DNA of 49,253 nucleotides from an uncultured Bacteroidota bacterium. Its GTDB lineage: Bacteria > Bacteroidota > Bacteroidia > Flavobacteriales > Flavobacteriaceae. A program made the translations under genes and the position numbers. Positions within the stretch are counted from its first letter, which is position 1, and each line of letters opens with the position of its first letter. Shown here piece after piece: positions 1 to 8,318 of this stretch. Where the stretch lies: positions 1 through 49,253 of the forward strand of contig CABXRK010000010.1 of NCBI GenBank assembly GCA_902514625.1, in the 5' to 3' direction. The notes beneath the pieces are model-generated. The model did not search any database. It was not told the DNA's origin and saw only the letters and a list, made by a program, of their open reading frames with translations.

Positions 1-1186
1 GAGCAGTTAAAGCAGGAATTGTATATAAAGTTCTACTTGGTAAATTGTAGGTGTTTACCCAATAAAACCCTGCTGTTGTTTCACTACGAGAGCCTGAATA
101 TCTACCTCCCGTATAATTTGGAGCAAGGTCTGCTGGAACTGGAACAACTCCATATGGCTTTCTTGGTAATGTTTTGAAAAATTTAGGTAGTTCAGCGTCT
201 ATTCTTTTCGCAATATCACGTGCGAATATTAACAGCTCATCAGCGGTTTTTGGATAAAATTGTTCATCTGTACGTAGAAATTTTAAGAAGTCTGCAAAGC
301 TTCCTTTAAACCCTAAATCATCAATAATTTTTTGCATTTCCCCTTTGATTCTCGCCACCTCATTTAATCCAATTTTGTAAATATCATCAGCAGAATATTG
401 ACTGCTTGTCGTAAAATAGTTAATTCTATTTTGATAAAACTCTTTACCATTTGGAATTGTTGATATTCCTAAACCTTTTCTTGTATTTGGAAAATACTCA
501 TTTTCAAAAAAACTTTTAATTTTTTTATATTGATCTATGGCATTTTTTTGAACACTTTTCCTGGCCACTTTAACTATAGAATCTTTTAACCTATTAGAAA
601 GCGATTCTGGCAAATTAAGAAATGGTTTATAAAATTCACTTTCTGTTGAATATGAAACTATGTGTTTGTTATAAGTGTAATCATAATTACTAAAAACTGC
701 TCTTGGTTGCGCCATACCTTCTTTTATTGAAGCTCTTAATAAATTTATATTATAATCTATTTGTTTTGGCAAACTATCAAGTCGTTTAAAGTAATCCATA
801 ACCTGTTTTTTGTTTTCAAGAGTTCGATTTCCCATTCTAGCCAAATTCAAATGAAAAGCATTTTCGTTAGTAATAGTATTTAAATACATTTTGTATTTAT
901 TTGAATCGATTTCATTTTTCAAAACGAATAATAACAATTCTCTTGAAATGATTTCTGTTTCAGATAACCCTCCAATAGAAATAATTTCTAATTTTTCTAT
1001 TATTTCCTTAGCAAAATCAGCTTCCGCTTGATGATACTTAATCGTGTTTTCCACAGACTCATTCCTCTTAAATTCATACTCTCTTTCAGTTTCATATTTT
1101 TTAATAATAGCATTTAACTTATCGGATTCTTTAGAACAAGAAAAAACAAGTGGAATAAATAGTAATAGTAGGATTAGTTTTTTCAT
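1..1186 (-). CDS. DUF885 family lipoprotein (3' end outside window)
   Basis: This is the N-terminal 395 residues of a DUF885 protein, a family of predicted zinc metallopeptidases. I translated it by hand from the ATG at 1184-1186; it stays open to the window edge. A lipoprotein signal (MKKLILLLLFIPLVFSC) puts the lipidated Cys at residue 17, so the protein is probably anchored in the envelope. The last visible residues, LYTIPALTA, are the segment that in this family usually comes just before the HEAxPGHH zinc-binding motif, so the catalytic core lies beyond base 1. No frameshift is visible in the part present. Family assignment is good; the substrate is unknown. Confidence 0.85.
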   Translation of the reverse strand, partial: MKKLILLLLFIPLVFSCSKESDKLNAIIKKYETEREYEFKRNESVENTIKYHQAEADFAKEIIEKLEIISIGGLSETEIISRELLLFVLKNEIDSNKYKMYLNTITNENAFHLNLARMGNRTLENKKQVMDYFKRLDSLPKQIDYNINLLRASIKEGMAQPRAVFSNYDYTYNKHIVSYSTESEFYKPFLNLPESLSNRLKDSIVKVARKSVQKNAIDQYKKIKSFFENEYFPNTRKGLGISTIPNGKEFYQNRINYFTTSSQYSADDIYKIGLNEVARIKGEMQKIIDDLGFKGSFADFLKFLRTDEQFYPKTADELLIFARDIAKRIDAELPKFFKTLPRKPYGVVPVPADLAPNYTGGRYSGSRSETTAGFYWVNTYNLPSRTLYTIPALTA

Positions 1187-1242
1187 AATCTAAATATAAG
1201 AATTGATGAATTAAAAGAAATTAAAAAAATAAAATATAATCA

Positions 1243-1254
1243 CCCTAATTAGGG
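1243..1254. repeat. 12-bp perfect palindrome CCCTAATTAGGG
   Basis: CCCTAATTAGGG is a perfect palindrome 57 bases upstream of the DUF885 start codon. A symmetric site at this distance could bind a dimeric regulator. It has no U-tract that would make it a terminator for the minus strand. No regulator gene lies beside it, and function is inference only. Confidence 0.3.
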
Positions 1255-1481
1255 AGAAAAAATTAATTTAAAGGTTTCCAAACTCAAAAAATAGATTTAT
1301 AATCATAATATACAAACTACCGTATTACTAATTTTTCTATAACTACTATTATATTTATTTAACCCATACTTCATCTTTATTACAAATTTCAAATCATTTT
1401 TATAAGGTGAAAAATGATCTTTCTTACAGATACTTCAAAAAAAATATTGGTCCTTAATTTCTTTTTCTGAATTTCATATTA

Positions 1482-1625
1482 TTAATTAATAAAAACAGTT
1501 CTTCTAACTCTTTTTCTATTTTTCTGAGTTTTTTTTTCAAAAAATAAATGTTTATTATTCTCCTTAAGTATCTCCAAGGCATGTCCTTGGTTTTGCTCTA
1601 ATGCTACTATAATCTTATCGCTCAT
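1482..1625 (-). CDS. possible small basic protein, 47 aa
   Basis: A 47-codon frame opens with ATG at 1623-1625 and stops at 1482-1484. It starts MSDKIIVALEQNQGHALEIL and ends in a lysine/arginine-rich tail with RKRVRR. In-frame stops lie just upstream, so the start cannot be moved back. I do not recognise a family. The mixed amphipathic first half and basic tail look more protein-like than a random AT-rich frame, but at this length chance is a real alternative. It lies just downstream, on the same strand, of the GC-rich hairpin at 1670-1690. Confidence 0.3.
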   Translation of the reverse strand: MSDKIIVALEQNQGHALEILKENNKHLFFEKKTQKNRKRVRRTVFIN

Positions 1626-1669
1626 GATTTATCATCTTTATTGCTTTAAACTTATTGTAACGATTGATT

Positions 1670-1690
1670 CGGGTGCGTTCTCTCCACCCG
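1670..1690 (-). other. GC-rich hairpin in AT-rich gap
   Basis: CGGGTG (1670-1675) and CACCCG (1685-1690) form a 6-bp GC stem with a 9-base loop. A weaker ACCC/GGGT pair sits at 1704-1721. The patch is far richer in G+C than its surroundings. The acceptor-like GCGGGTG/CACCCGC sequences recall the tRNA-Leu at 16611, but no D, anticodon or T arm can be drawn. It may be a structured leader of the small ORF or a decayed element. Confidence 0.3.
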
Positions 1691-1867
1691 CGACTATATT
1701 ATAAACCCAGTCCACACGGGTCATATATATTGTGAAATAAGAAATTCACATCTTAAAGTTATAAAAAATTTTAATAAAATAAAAATTTAACTTTTACGGT
1801 TTTGTAAGACTAACTTATAAATTAGTTTATGTTTTATAGATTAACTTCTCTTTTGAATTAGTATTTT

Positions 1868-2752
1868 TTAGTTTGATTTGTATTTCTTTATATGGTTTAT
1901 GATTTCCTTTGAAACAATATCAAATGAATCTTGAATCAACCAATGAGAAGAGTCTATTTTTTTTAGTCTATAGGGAGCTTTTATAAATCTTTTCGTTTCG
2001 TCAACACCTTTTTCAGCAATTGCCAAATCTCTTGTGCCATATATCATTAAAGTAGGCACAAAAATATCACCAATCTTTTTTGAACCTCTTAAGTTAATGG
2101 CTCTATACCAGTTAAGAGCACTTTTTAATGCATTTTTTTGACTAAAAACCTTAATATAGTTTTCAATTTCATTTTCATCACTACTTGACAATAACTTTTT
2201 TAAATTCCTATAATTAAATAATTTAAAATAGAGCTCAGGTAAATATTTTATTTTGAATAAATTTATATAATAACTTTTTTTAATTTGAATTTCGTTATTA
2301 TTGATTGCACTAGAAAAAGCATCCATATGTGGTACTGAAAGAGCTGAATAGCTTATTACTCTTTTTCTTTGAGATGCTGTAATTGTCCAACCTACTGCTG
2401 AACCCCAATCATGACCAACAAGATGAAATTTATTTAAACCAAAAATATCAACTATATCAACTACATCCTTAGAAAGATTATTTACTCTATAATCTTCAAT
2501 CTTTGGAGGTCTTGCTCCTTTGCTATAACCTCTTTGGTCAGGAGCTATCACCTTAAATCCTTCTCTACTTAGGACTTCTATTAAATTTTTCCACATCCTG
2601 GAAGTTTCAGGAAAACCATGAAGTAAAACAACTGTTTCACCATTATTTTCAATTCCTCCCACTCTACAAGTAAACACAAGCTTATCATTCACAAAAACAT
2701 CTGCAAAGTTTTCTCCTTCCTTTTCATAATATGAAATGTTCTGAGCAATCAT
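1868..2752 (-). CDS. alpha/beta hydrolase, epoxide hydrolase-like
   Basis: A 294-residue single-domain alpha/beta hydrolase. The oxyanion motif HGFP is at residues 45-48 and the nucleophile elbow GHDWGS puts Asp115, not Ser, at the nucleophile position. That is the pattern of soluble epoxide hydrolases and haloalkane dehalogenases. The general base is probably His270 in SSHWLIQD, and an acidic residue follows the late strand in YGTRD. There is no signal peptide, so it is predicted cytosolic. The GHDWG form favours epoxide hydrolase over dehalogenase, but the substrate cannot be read from sequence. It stands alone, 83 bases downstream of the next minus-strand gene. Confidence 0.8.
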   Translation of the reverse strand: MIAQNISYYEKEGENFADVFVNDKLVFTCRVGGIENNGETVVLLHGFPETSRMWKNLIEVLSREGFKVIAPDQRGYSKGARPPKIEDYRVNNLSKDVVDIVDIFGLNKFHLVGHDWGSAVGWTITASQRKRVISYSALSVPHMDAFSSAINNNEIQIKKSYYINLFKIKYLPELYFKLFNYRNLKKLLSSSDENEIENYIKVFSQKNALKSALNWYRAINLRGSKKIGDIFVPTLMIYGTRDLAIAEKGVDETKRFIKAPYRLKKIDSSHWLIQDSFDIVSKEIINHIKKYKSN

Positions 2753-2835
2753 TTTTTCACATATAAATTAAAACATAAACACGGAAAAATGTTTTCAAGG
2801 CAATTTAATTTTTTTTTAGTTTTTATTAATTTAAA

Positions 2836-3516
2836 TTATTTAAAAGGAGCTTTACCGTATATAAATTTCATGTCTGGAAGTTCGGTAGAATAATAATGAA
2901 CCCATATATAAATGTGCTGAAATAAAGCAGCTAATAATGCAGCTTTTGATTGAAAATAAAACCCAGGTATCCAAAGTAATAAAAAAACATATTTATACAT
3001 TCCATTAGAAGTGTATTTAAAGATGCCTTTTTTTACAAAAGGTTTATTTTTATATTTTTCAGGATCAAAATGATCATATCCAAATGCATTATTTATTCCA
3101 AAGTATTTGAATACTGAGTATTGTCCATAAACTCCAAGTATAAGAAAAATTATACAAATCAAATAAGATAAATTATTTCCTATTTTAATTGTCATTGAAT
3201 TAGAAATTGATAAAATAATTATTAAAATTGGTCTTAAAAGAATAAGTATAGTGAATCCAATTTTATAAAATTTAAAAGCATTTTTTTTTAAAATTTGACT
3301 TAAACCATTGTAAAATAATTCGTATCTCCAACAAATAAGAACATAAACTTGATGAGCGATTGCAAAAAAGATGCTTAAGTATAACCATAATTCAGTATTT
3401 ATAGTCCATAAAGTTCCATAGAGAATATTCTCATCATTTTTAATTAAAAAATTAACTATAATTAATAAAAAAAGTAATGAAAGTAAATGTAATAGTTGAT
3501 TATTTAATATTTTCAT
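2836..3516 (-). CDS. membrane methyltransferase-like protein (PEMT/ICMT type)
   Basis: A 226-residue protein with about six hydrophobic segments and no signal peptide. The C-terminal third, from GIFKYTSNGMYKYVFLLL through HYYSTELPDMKFIYG, resembles the AdoMet-binding end of small membrane methyltransferases such as phosphatidylethanolamine N-methyltransferase and isoprenylcysteine carboxyl methyltransferase. These typically have a GxxxYxRNPxY motif and a late acidic residue. The usual RNP is TSN here, so activity is uncertain. If the family call is right, the substrate is probably a membrane lipid. A TAATTTTG promoter-like box (complement of 3523-3530) lies just upstream, without a clear -33 partner. 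Confidence 0.5.
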   Translation of the reverse strand: MKILNNQLLHLLSLLFLLIIVNFLIKNDENILYGTLWTINTELWLYLSIFFAIAHQVYVLICWRYELFYNGLSQILKKNAFKFYKIGFTILILLRPILIIILSISNSMTIKIGNNLSYLICIIFLILGVYGQYSVFKYFGINNAFGYDHFDPEKYKNKPFVKKGIFKYTSNGMYKYVFLLLWIPGFYFQSKAALLAALFQHIYIWVHYYSTELPDMKFIYGKAPFK

Positions 3517-3559
3517 TCAATTCAAAATTAAAATTCATCTTAAGTTAGTATTATAATTA

Positions 3560-4510
3560 TTAAAGTTTTATTCTTTTTGAAGAAAAATGGTCAATCTTTG
3601 TATTAAATTCTTCTATAATTTCTTTTATAATATCTGAAGCAGAAATAATTTTATCAATATGAGAGGCTACTTGGCCAATTTCTAGTTCGCCTTCATTTAA
3701 ATCTCCTTCAAAAATACCTTTTTTGGATCTTCCTTTACCTAAATGTTTAGATAATGCTTCTATTGAAGCTCCACTTTTATATAGTTCATATATTTCATTA
3801 TAGAATTTATTTTTCATCATCCTAACGGGAGCTAGCTCTTTTAATGTTAATATAGTACTACCTTGCTTAGCACTTACAACTGCCTGTTTAAAATTAATAT
3901 GTGATGAAGCTTCAGTTGAAGTAACAAATCTTGATCCTATTTGAACACCATCAGCTCCCAAACAGATTGCTGCAGCCATAGATGATCCTGAAGCAATTCC
4001 CCCAGCAGCAATTAATGGTAAATTAGTTTCCTTTTTAATTAAAGGGACTAGGACCATTGTAGTTGTTTCCTCACGTCCATTATGTCCTCCTGCCTCAAAT
4101 CCTTCAGCAACAATAGCATCTACTCCAGCTTTTTCTGCTTTTATTGCGAATTTAACTGAGCTAACTACATGGACAACAGTACATCCAGATTTTTTTAATT
4201 TAGATGTCCATTTATTTGGATCCCCAGCAGAAGTAAAAATTATAGGGACTTTTTTTTTAATTAGTAAATTTATTATATCGTTCATTTCAGGGTAAAGAAG
4301 TGGAACATTTACACCAAAAGGCTTTGAGGTAGCTCTCATGCATTTTTCAATATGAATTTTTAGAGTTTCTGGATGCATTGAACCAGCACCTATTAAACCA
4401 AGGCCACCAGCATTACTTACTGCAGAGGCTAATTTCCATCCACTTGTCCACACCATTCCGCCCTGAATAATAGGATATTTTATTTTAAATAGAGAAGTTA
4501 TTTTTTTCAT
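3560..4510 (-). CDS. nitronate monooxygenase / FabK-like FMN oxidoreductase
   Basis: A 316-residue TIM-barrel flavoprotein of the nitronate monooxygenase and enoyl-ACP reductase II (FabK) group. The N-terminal YPIIQGGMVW segment, the AGGLGLIGAGSM loop and the AEGFEAGGHNG motif with His143 are family hallmarks. IAAGGIASGSSMAAAICLGADGVQIGSRF is the phosphate-binding half that holds FMN. Both activities share this scaffold, and sequence alone does not separate oxidation of nitronates from reduction of enoyl-ACP. The gene stands alone between a membrane protein and a lipoprotein gene, so context gives no help. Confidence 0.8.
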   Translation of the reverse strand: MKKITSLFKIKYPIIQGGMVWTSGWKLASAVSNAGGLGLIGAGSMHPETLKIHIEKCMRATSKPFGVNVPLLYPEMNDIINLLIKKKVPIIFTSAGDPNKWTSKLKKSGCTVVHVVSSVKFAIKAEKAGVDAIVAEGFEAGGHNGREETTTMVLVPLIKKETNLPLIAAGGIASGSSMAAAICLGADGVQIGSRFVTSTEASSHINFKQAVVSAKQGSTILTLKELAPVRMMKNKFYNEIYELYKSGASIEALSKHLGKGRSKKGIFEGDLNEGELEIGQVASHIDKIISASDIIKEIIEEFNTKIDHFSSKRIKL

Positions 4511-4555
4511 TCTAATAATTCTAGAATTAATGAGAATTTTAATAAAAGAATTTTA

Positions 4556-5551
4556 TTATGGTATAGCTATCCAATCCATATTTGAGGTAAAAGTGGAACT
4601 TGTTCCTGTCTCATCATCTATTTCATTACTAGTTTCAGTTAATGACCAGTTAGTAGTTGTTAAACTGTTAATTGTCATTACTCCATCTGTACTTTCATCG
4701 ATTCTAAATTGAGTCTGTTCTGCATTTATCCAGTTCCATGTTCCAACATCAATATTAACAGGTGATCCAGAACCATCAACATGGATAAAAACATATGTTC
4801 CAAAAGTTGAAACATTTACTTGAATTCCAGTTGGAACAATACATTCAGGATCTGCTACACCATCAGATCTGCAAAAATCAGAAAAAAGACTCGATAAATC
4901 CTTATCATCAGAATCACTATAACTATTAAGACTCCAATTTCTCACTAATTTATAGTGGTTTGAATCTACATCTGCAGAGGTTGTCTCATCCATGGCTTCA
5001 TCTTTGTCAGCTGAATAAGTTCCTCCTAGATCATTACAAGTTATATTAATGTCTCCTAGATCAATTTCAAAATTTATTTTAAAAGTAGCATCCAAACTTC
5101 CAGAAGTTTCAATTACTTCTACATCTGTAAGAGTTGCAATATGAATGTTTGATCCGGAGACAGAGTAATATAATTTAACTTCAATAACAGTGCCTCCAGA
5201 TTCTATAAGTTCATAATCTCCAAAAATACTTCCACTTTCACTTATTCCTTCAAAGACAACATTTAGAGAAATTAAATATTTATCATCTGTAAATTCTATG
5301 TAATTAAAACCACAATCACTACTTTTTTTTAATTTTTTAAAAGATTTTGAAGAAGTTGAACCTACATCCCATTTTCCGAAAATAGTTTTTTTAGCTTCAG
5401 ATACGTTTTGTTCCGAAATTTTTCCAGTTGCATAAATATTTGTCATAGCTGAGCCAATCATCCTAGGGTCTATGTCACTTGTATCATCATTATTCTTTTT
5501 ACAAGAAATAATTAAAAAAATAGATAAAAAAAATATAAAATGTTTTTTCAT
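4556..5551 (-). CDS. hypothetical lipoprotein with two lipocalin-like repeats
   Basis: A 331-residue protein with a clear lipoprotein signal (FLIISCKK, lipidated Cys17) and a low-complexity Asp/Thr-rich linker. Two similar units follow, one starting near FGKWDVGS and one near VRNWSLNS. Each continues into alternating polar and hydrophobic strands that suggest small beta-barrels like the lipocalin-like domains common in Bacteroidota lipoproteins. Several cysteines (in CGFNY, TCND, FCRSD and PECIV) may form disulfides. No catalytic motif is visible. It is probably an outer-membrane or periplasmic surface lipoprotein of unknown role. Confidence 0.7.
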   Translation of the reverse strand: MKKHFIFFLSIFLIISCKKNNDDTSDIDPRMIGSAMTNIYATGKISEQNVSEAKKTIFGKWDVGSTSSKSFKKLKKSSDCGFNYIEFTDDKYLISLNVVFEGISESGSIFGDYELIESGGTVIEVKLYYSVSGSNIHIATLTDVEVIETSGSLDATFKINFEIDLGDINITCNDLGGTYSADKDEAMDETTSADVDSNHYKLVRNWSLNSYSDSDDKDLSSLFSDFCRSDGVADPECIVPTGIQVNVSTFGTYVFIHVDGSGSPVNIDVGTWNWINAEQTQFRIDESTDGVMTINSLTTTNWSLTETSNEIDDETGTSSTFTSNMDWIAIP

Positions 5552-5620
5552 GATTTTTGTTTTAAATTAATTTTCTTCCCTTAAAGTTAGCAAGAAATTT
5601 ACAAATCAACGAAGGGCAGT

Positions 5621-6304
5621 TTATTTTAATTTGGGATTTATTAATTTAAAAAACAGGTAAAACAAAGTAATGGTAAAAATTTCTAAAAATAACAAATAAA
5701 TAGGCCACTCTCCTATTACTAATGGGTTATCCACTTCTGGCGGTGAATTTAAATACATGTAATTTGATTCAAGTATAAAATTTAATGGCATAATTATAAT
5801 CATTAGAACATTTAATGATATGAAAATTCTAAACCATGAATATTTACTTAATTTCATATTTAAGTTAAAATATAAGAATAGCGGGAGTAAAATTATAATA
5901 GTGTGCGTTACGTAGTATTCTATATATTCAAATAAACTTCCATCATAATAATTAAGTTGAGGAGTAAGTATAGCTTGCAAACCTCCAAGTATTCCGCAAT
6001 AGAATAAAAATTCAAAAAAGAAATTTCTTTTTGGTAAAATAAAAATAAGGCTAGCTATAAGTTGACTTATTGCACAAAGATGAAGAAGTAAATGTTCTTG
6101 AATTATCCATTTATCATTAATTATGTATTCTATTTGAGATGTGATAGTTAAAATAAATACGATTAAACTAATTGATTTCGCTATAACTTGATTGGATTTA
6201 TAATTATTAAATTTTCCTAATAGAAGGAAAAATATAATTACAATTAAAACAAAAAAAGTATTCCTTATCCATTCTTGAGAAAGGAATTCAATAGTATAGT
6301 TCAT
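5621..6304 (-). CDS. YwaF-like integral membrane protein (TIGR02206 type)
   Basis: A 227-residue protein with six or seven membrane spans. Family hallmarks are HLCAISQLIASLIFIL in the third span, the short CGILGGLQAILTPQL loop, and NYMYLNSPPE before GEWPIYLL near the end. These match the conserved TIGR02206/YwaF family of unknown function. No catalytic residues are known for it. The gene is separated from its minus-strand neighbours by 69 and 85 bases and shows no clear operon partner. Confidence 0.75.
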   Translation of the reverse strand: MNYTIEFLSQEWIRNTFFVLIVIIFFLLLGKFNNYKSNQVIAKSISLIVFILTITSQIEYIINDKWIIQEHLLLHLCAISQLIASLIFILPKRNFFFEFLFYCGILGGLQAILTPQLNYYDGSLFEYIEYYVTHTIIILLPLFLYFNLNMKLSKYSWFRIFISLNVLMIIIMPLNFILESNYMYLNSPPEVDNPLVIGEWPIYLLFLEIFTITLFYLFFKLINPKLK

Positions 6305-6389
6305 ATATAATTTCTAATACAAAAAAAGGAAAATTTTCATCCCTTTTGTTAAAATTATAGAATATAATGTATTTAAAATGATATTTTGT

Positions 6390-7169
6390 TTATAGGGCTT
6401 TAATTATCTTGTTTATTTTTTCTCTTTCTTCATTTGCTAGATCAGAGTCAACAAGTATTCTCCCACTAAATTCGTCAGTTATTATTTTTTGTCTGGAAGC
6501 AATTTCCATTTGTACTTGAGCCGGTATAGTAAAATAAGATCCACCGGAAGCACCTCTTTCAACTGGAACTATAGCTAATCCATTTTTAACATTACCTCTT
6601 ATTCTTTTGTAAGCTTGGATTAACTGGTTTTCTATCTTCTTTTCATAGATTTCTGATTGTTTAATGAGTAAATCTTCTTCTTTTTGAGTTTCTTTCATTA
6701 TTTCAGTTAATTCACTTTTTTTAGTTTTTAGATGTTTGTTTTTTTCATCTAATTGATCTTGAAGGGTTCCAATAGTCTCATTTTTTTGTTCAATTTTAGC
6801 TTTAAAATCTTTAATTTTTTTTTCTGCTAATTCAATTTCTAATTTTTGGAAGTCCTCTTCTTTAACAATAGAGTTATATTCTCGATTATTACGAACATTT
6901 TTTAATTTTTCAGCATATTTTTTTATTGACTCTTTAGATTCTTCAATTGTGTTTTTGTTTTCAGAAATACTAGATTCAAACTCTTTTATATCATCATTAA
7001 TTTTTTTTATTTTAACATCATATCCAGAAATTTCATCTTCTAGGTCTTTAACTTCTAGGGGTAATTCTCCCCTAATATTTCTAATTTCATCGATTCTTGA
7101 ATCAATTATTTGTAAATCAAATAATGCTCTTAGTTTCTTTTCTATTGTAATTTCTTTTTTCTTTGCCAT
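6390..7169 (-). CDS. coiled-coil zinc-ribbon family protein (COG1579), cysteines lost
   Basis: A 259-residue partner of Nif3. Residues 20-185 are a long charged coiled coil of helical hairpins. The C-terminal domain (about 195-259) aligns by eye with the C4 zinc ribbon of COG1579, where the usual form is GxCGGC...CxxCGRILVD. Here all four metal-ligand positions are changed: Ser208, Ser211, Asp232 and Ser235, in GASGGS and DEFSGRILVD. The rest of the ribbon is well kept, so the fold may persist without metal. The gene starts three bases after the Nif3 stop, so the two are almost certainly co-translated. Confidence 0.85.
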   Translation of the reverse strand: MAKKKEITIEKKLRALFDLQIIDSRIDEIRNIRGELPLEVKDLEDEISGYDVKIKKINDDIKEFESSISENKNTIEESKESIKKYAEKLKNVRNNREYNSIVKEEDFQKLEIELAEKKIKDFKAKIEQKNETIGTLQDQLDEKNKHLKTKKSELTEIMKETQKEEDLLIKQSEIYEKKIENQLIQAYKRIRGNVKNGLAIVPVERGASGGSYFTIPAQVQMEIASRQKIITDEFSGRILVDSDLANEEREKINKIIKAL

Positions 7170-7172
7170 AAT

Positions 7173-8267
7173 TTAGAAGTAGTTAATGGGATTTGTATGA
7201 ACTTGTGATAAAACGAATGCAAAATTAGGTATTTTTTTTGTAAGATAGTCTTGTATTAAATTTTTTGTGAATTGTTCACTTTCGAAATGTCCAATATCCA
7301 TTAATATAATTTTATTTTCGGCTTTAAAATAGTCATGATATTTTATATCAGAAGTTATAAAAACATCTGCATTTTGATTAATAGCTTCTTCAATACCAAA
7401 TGAACCTGATCCTCCGATTATTGCAACTTTTGAAATTTTTTTAGATAAATTTTTACTATGTCTTATTGAGATGCAGTTCATTTTAGATTTAACTGATGAA
7501 ATAAATTCTGGAAAACTTTGAGGGGTTTTTAAAAACCCTATGGTTCCCATTCCTATATCTTGATTAATATTATCAATGGGATATATTTCGTATGAATACT
7601 CTTCATATGGATGGTTCTCATCAATAGTTTTAAGTATCTTATTTTCAAGATCTTTTTTAAAGATTATATTAATTATTTCTTCATTAACTTCTATTTTTTT
7701 TTCGGGAACACCTATAGTTGGATTACTTTCAGAATTTCCAGTAAAACTTCCTATTCCTGAGATTGTAAAACTACAGTTATTGTAATTTCCAATTTCACCG
7801 GCTCCACATGAGTATAATTTTTTCAAAATTTCTTTTGATTTTTTTTTGGGAGTTATTAGACTTAATTTTTTTAACGTATGCTTTTTTGGGATTAGAATCT
7901 TTTGATTCTTTAAACTTAAAATCTCTCCAACTTTATAACTAACACCATTTTTATGATTATCTAAAGCGGTATGAATTGAGAAAACAGCAATTTTATTTTG
8001 AATAGCTTTAATTGCAATTTTTTGAACATAGTCTTCACCAACTATTTTTTTAAGACCATTAAAAAGAATTGGATGAAAACTAATAATTAGATTACATTTT
8101 TTTTTTACTGCTTCTTCAATTACTGATAAAGTAGTGTCAATTGTGATAAGAACACCTGTACATTCTATGTTCTTATCACCTATTATCATTCCTACATTAT
8201 CAAAATCTTCTGCATATGATAATGGAGCCCATTTTTGAAGTTGGTCGGTAATTTTTTTTATTTTCAT
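7173..8267 (-). CDS. Nif3-like dinuclear metal center protein
   Basis: A 364-residue member of the Nif3/YbgI/YqfO family, toroidal hexamers with a two-metal site. Some members have been called GTP cyclohydrolase 1 type 2, but the physiological reaction is unsettled. Visible family segments are DFDNVGMIIGD, SFHPILFNGLK with His65, HTALDNHKNG with His99 and Asp103, and the C-terminal DIGHFESEQF with His and Glu ligands. The first His of the usual HHP pair is Phe64. The middle third (about 130-250) is the PII/CutA-like insertion typical of the longer YqfO form. It is divergent from lpxK and directly precedes its usual partner gene. Confidence 0.87.
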   Translation of the reverse strand: MKIKKITDQLQKWAPLSYAEDFDNVGMIIGDKNIECTGVLITIDTTLSVIEEAVKKKCNLIISFHPILFNGLKKIVGEDYVQKIAIKAIQNKIAVFSIHTALDNHKNGVSYKVGEILSLKNQKILIPKKHTLKKLSLITPKKKSKEILKKLYSCGAGEIGNYNNCSFTISGIGSFTGNSESNPTIGVPEKKIEVNEEIINIIFKKDLENKILKTIDENHPYEEYSYEIYPIDNINQDIGMGTIGFLKTPQSFPEFISSVKSKMNCISIRHSKNLSKKISKVAIIGGSGSFGIEEAINQNADVFITSDIKYHDYFKAENKIILMDIGHFESEQFTKNLIQDYLTKKIPNFAFVLSQVHTNPINYF

Positions 8268-8293
8268 ATAAGTAGAAAATGGATATATAATTA

Positions 8294-8301
8294 CAAATAT
8301 A
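8294..8301 (-). promoter_or_regulatory. -7 box (TATATTTG) for nif3-like gene
   Basis: The complement reads TATATTTG, a match to the Bacteroidota TAnnTTTG box, 27 bases before the Nif3 start codon. No TTG element is found at the right distance upstream, so this is a weak call. Confidence 0.35.
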
Positions 8302-8318
8302 ATATTATATTGGTCCTC

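Larger units (their letters stand above)
1187..1867. other. 680-bp intergenic stretch
   Basis: This is the only gap over 300 bases in the window. It is mostly A/T. It holds a 12-bp perfect palindrome (1243-1254), one possible 47-codon ORF on the minus strand (1482-1625) and a short GC-rich patch able to form small hairpins (1670-1721). I see no tRNA fold, no consensus promoter and no recognisable gene remnant in the rest. Confidence 0.6.

Noticed and set aside
1661-1730. tRNA gene or tRNA remnant in the GC-rich patch
   Set aside because: GCGGGTG and CACCCGC resemble an acceptor stem, but they lie only a few bases apart and no D, anticodon or T arm can be drawn.
8235-8318. Longer N-terminus for LpxK from the ATG at 8235
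   Set aside because: It would overlap the divergent Nif3 start and adds residues not expected in LpxK; the ATG at 8319 gives the normal opening.
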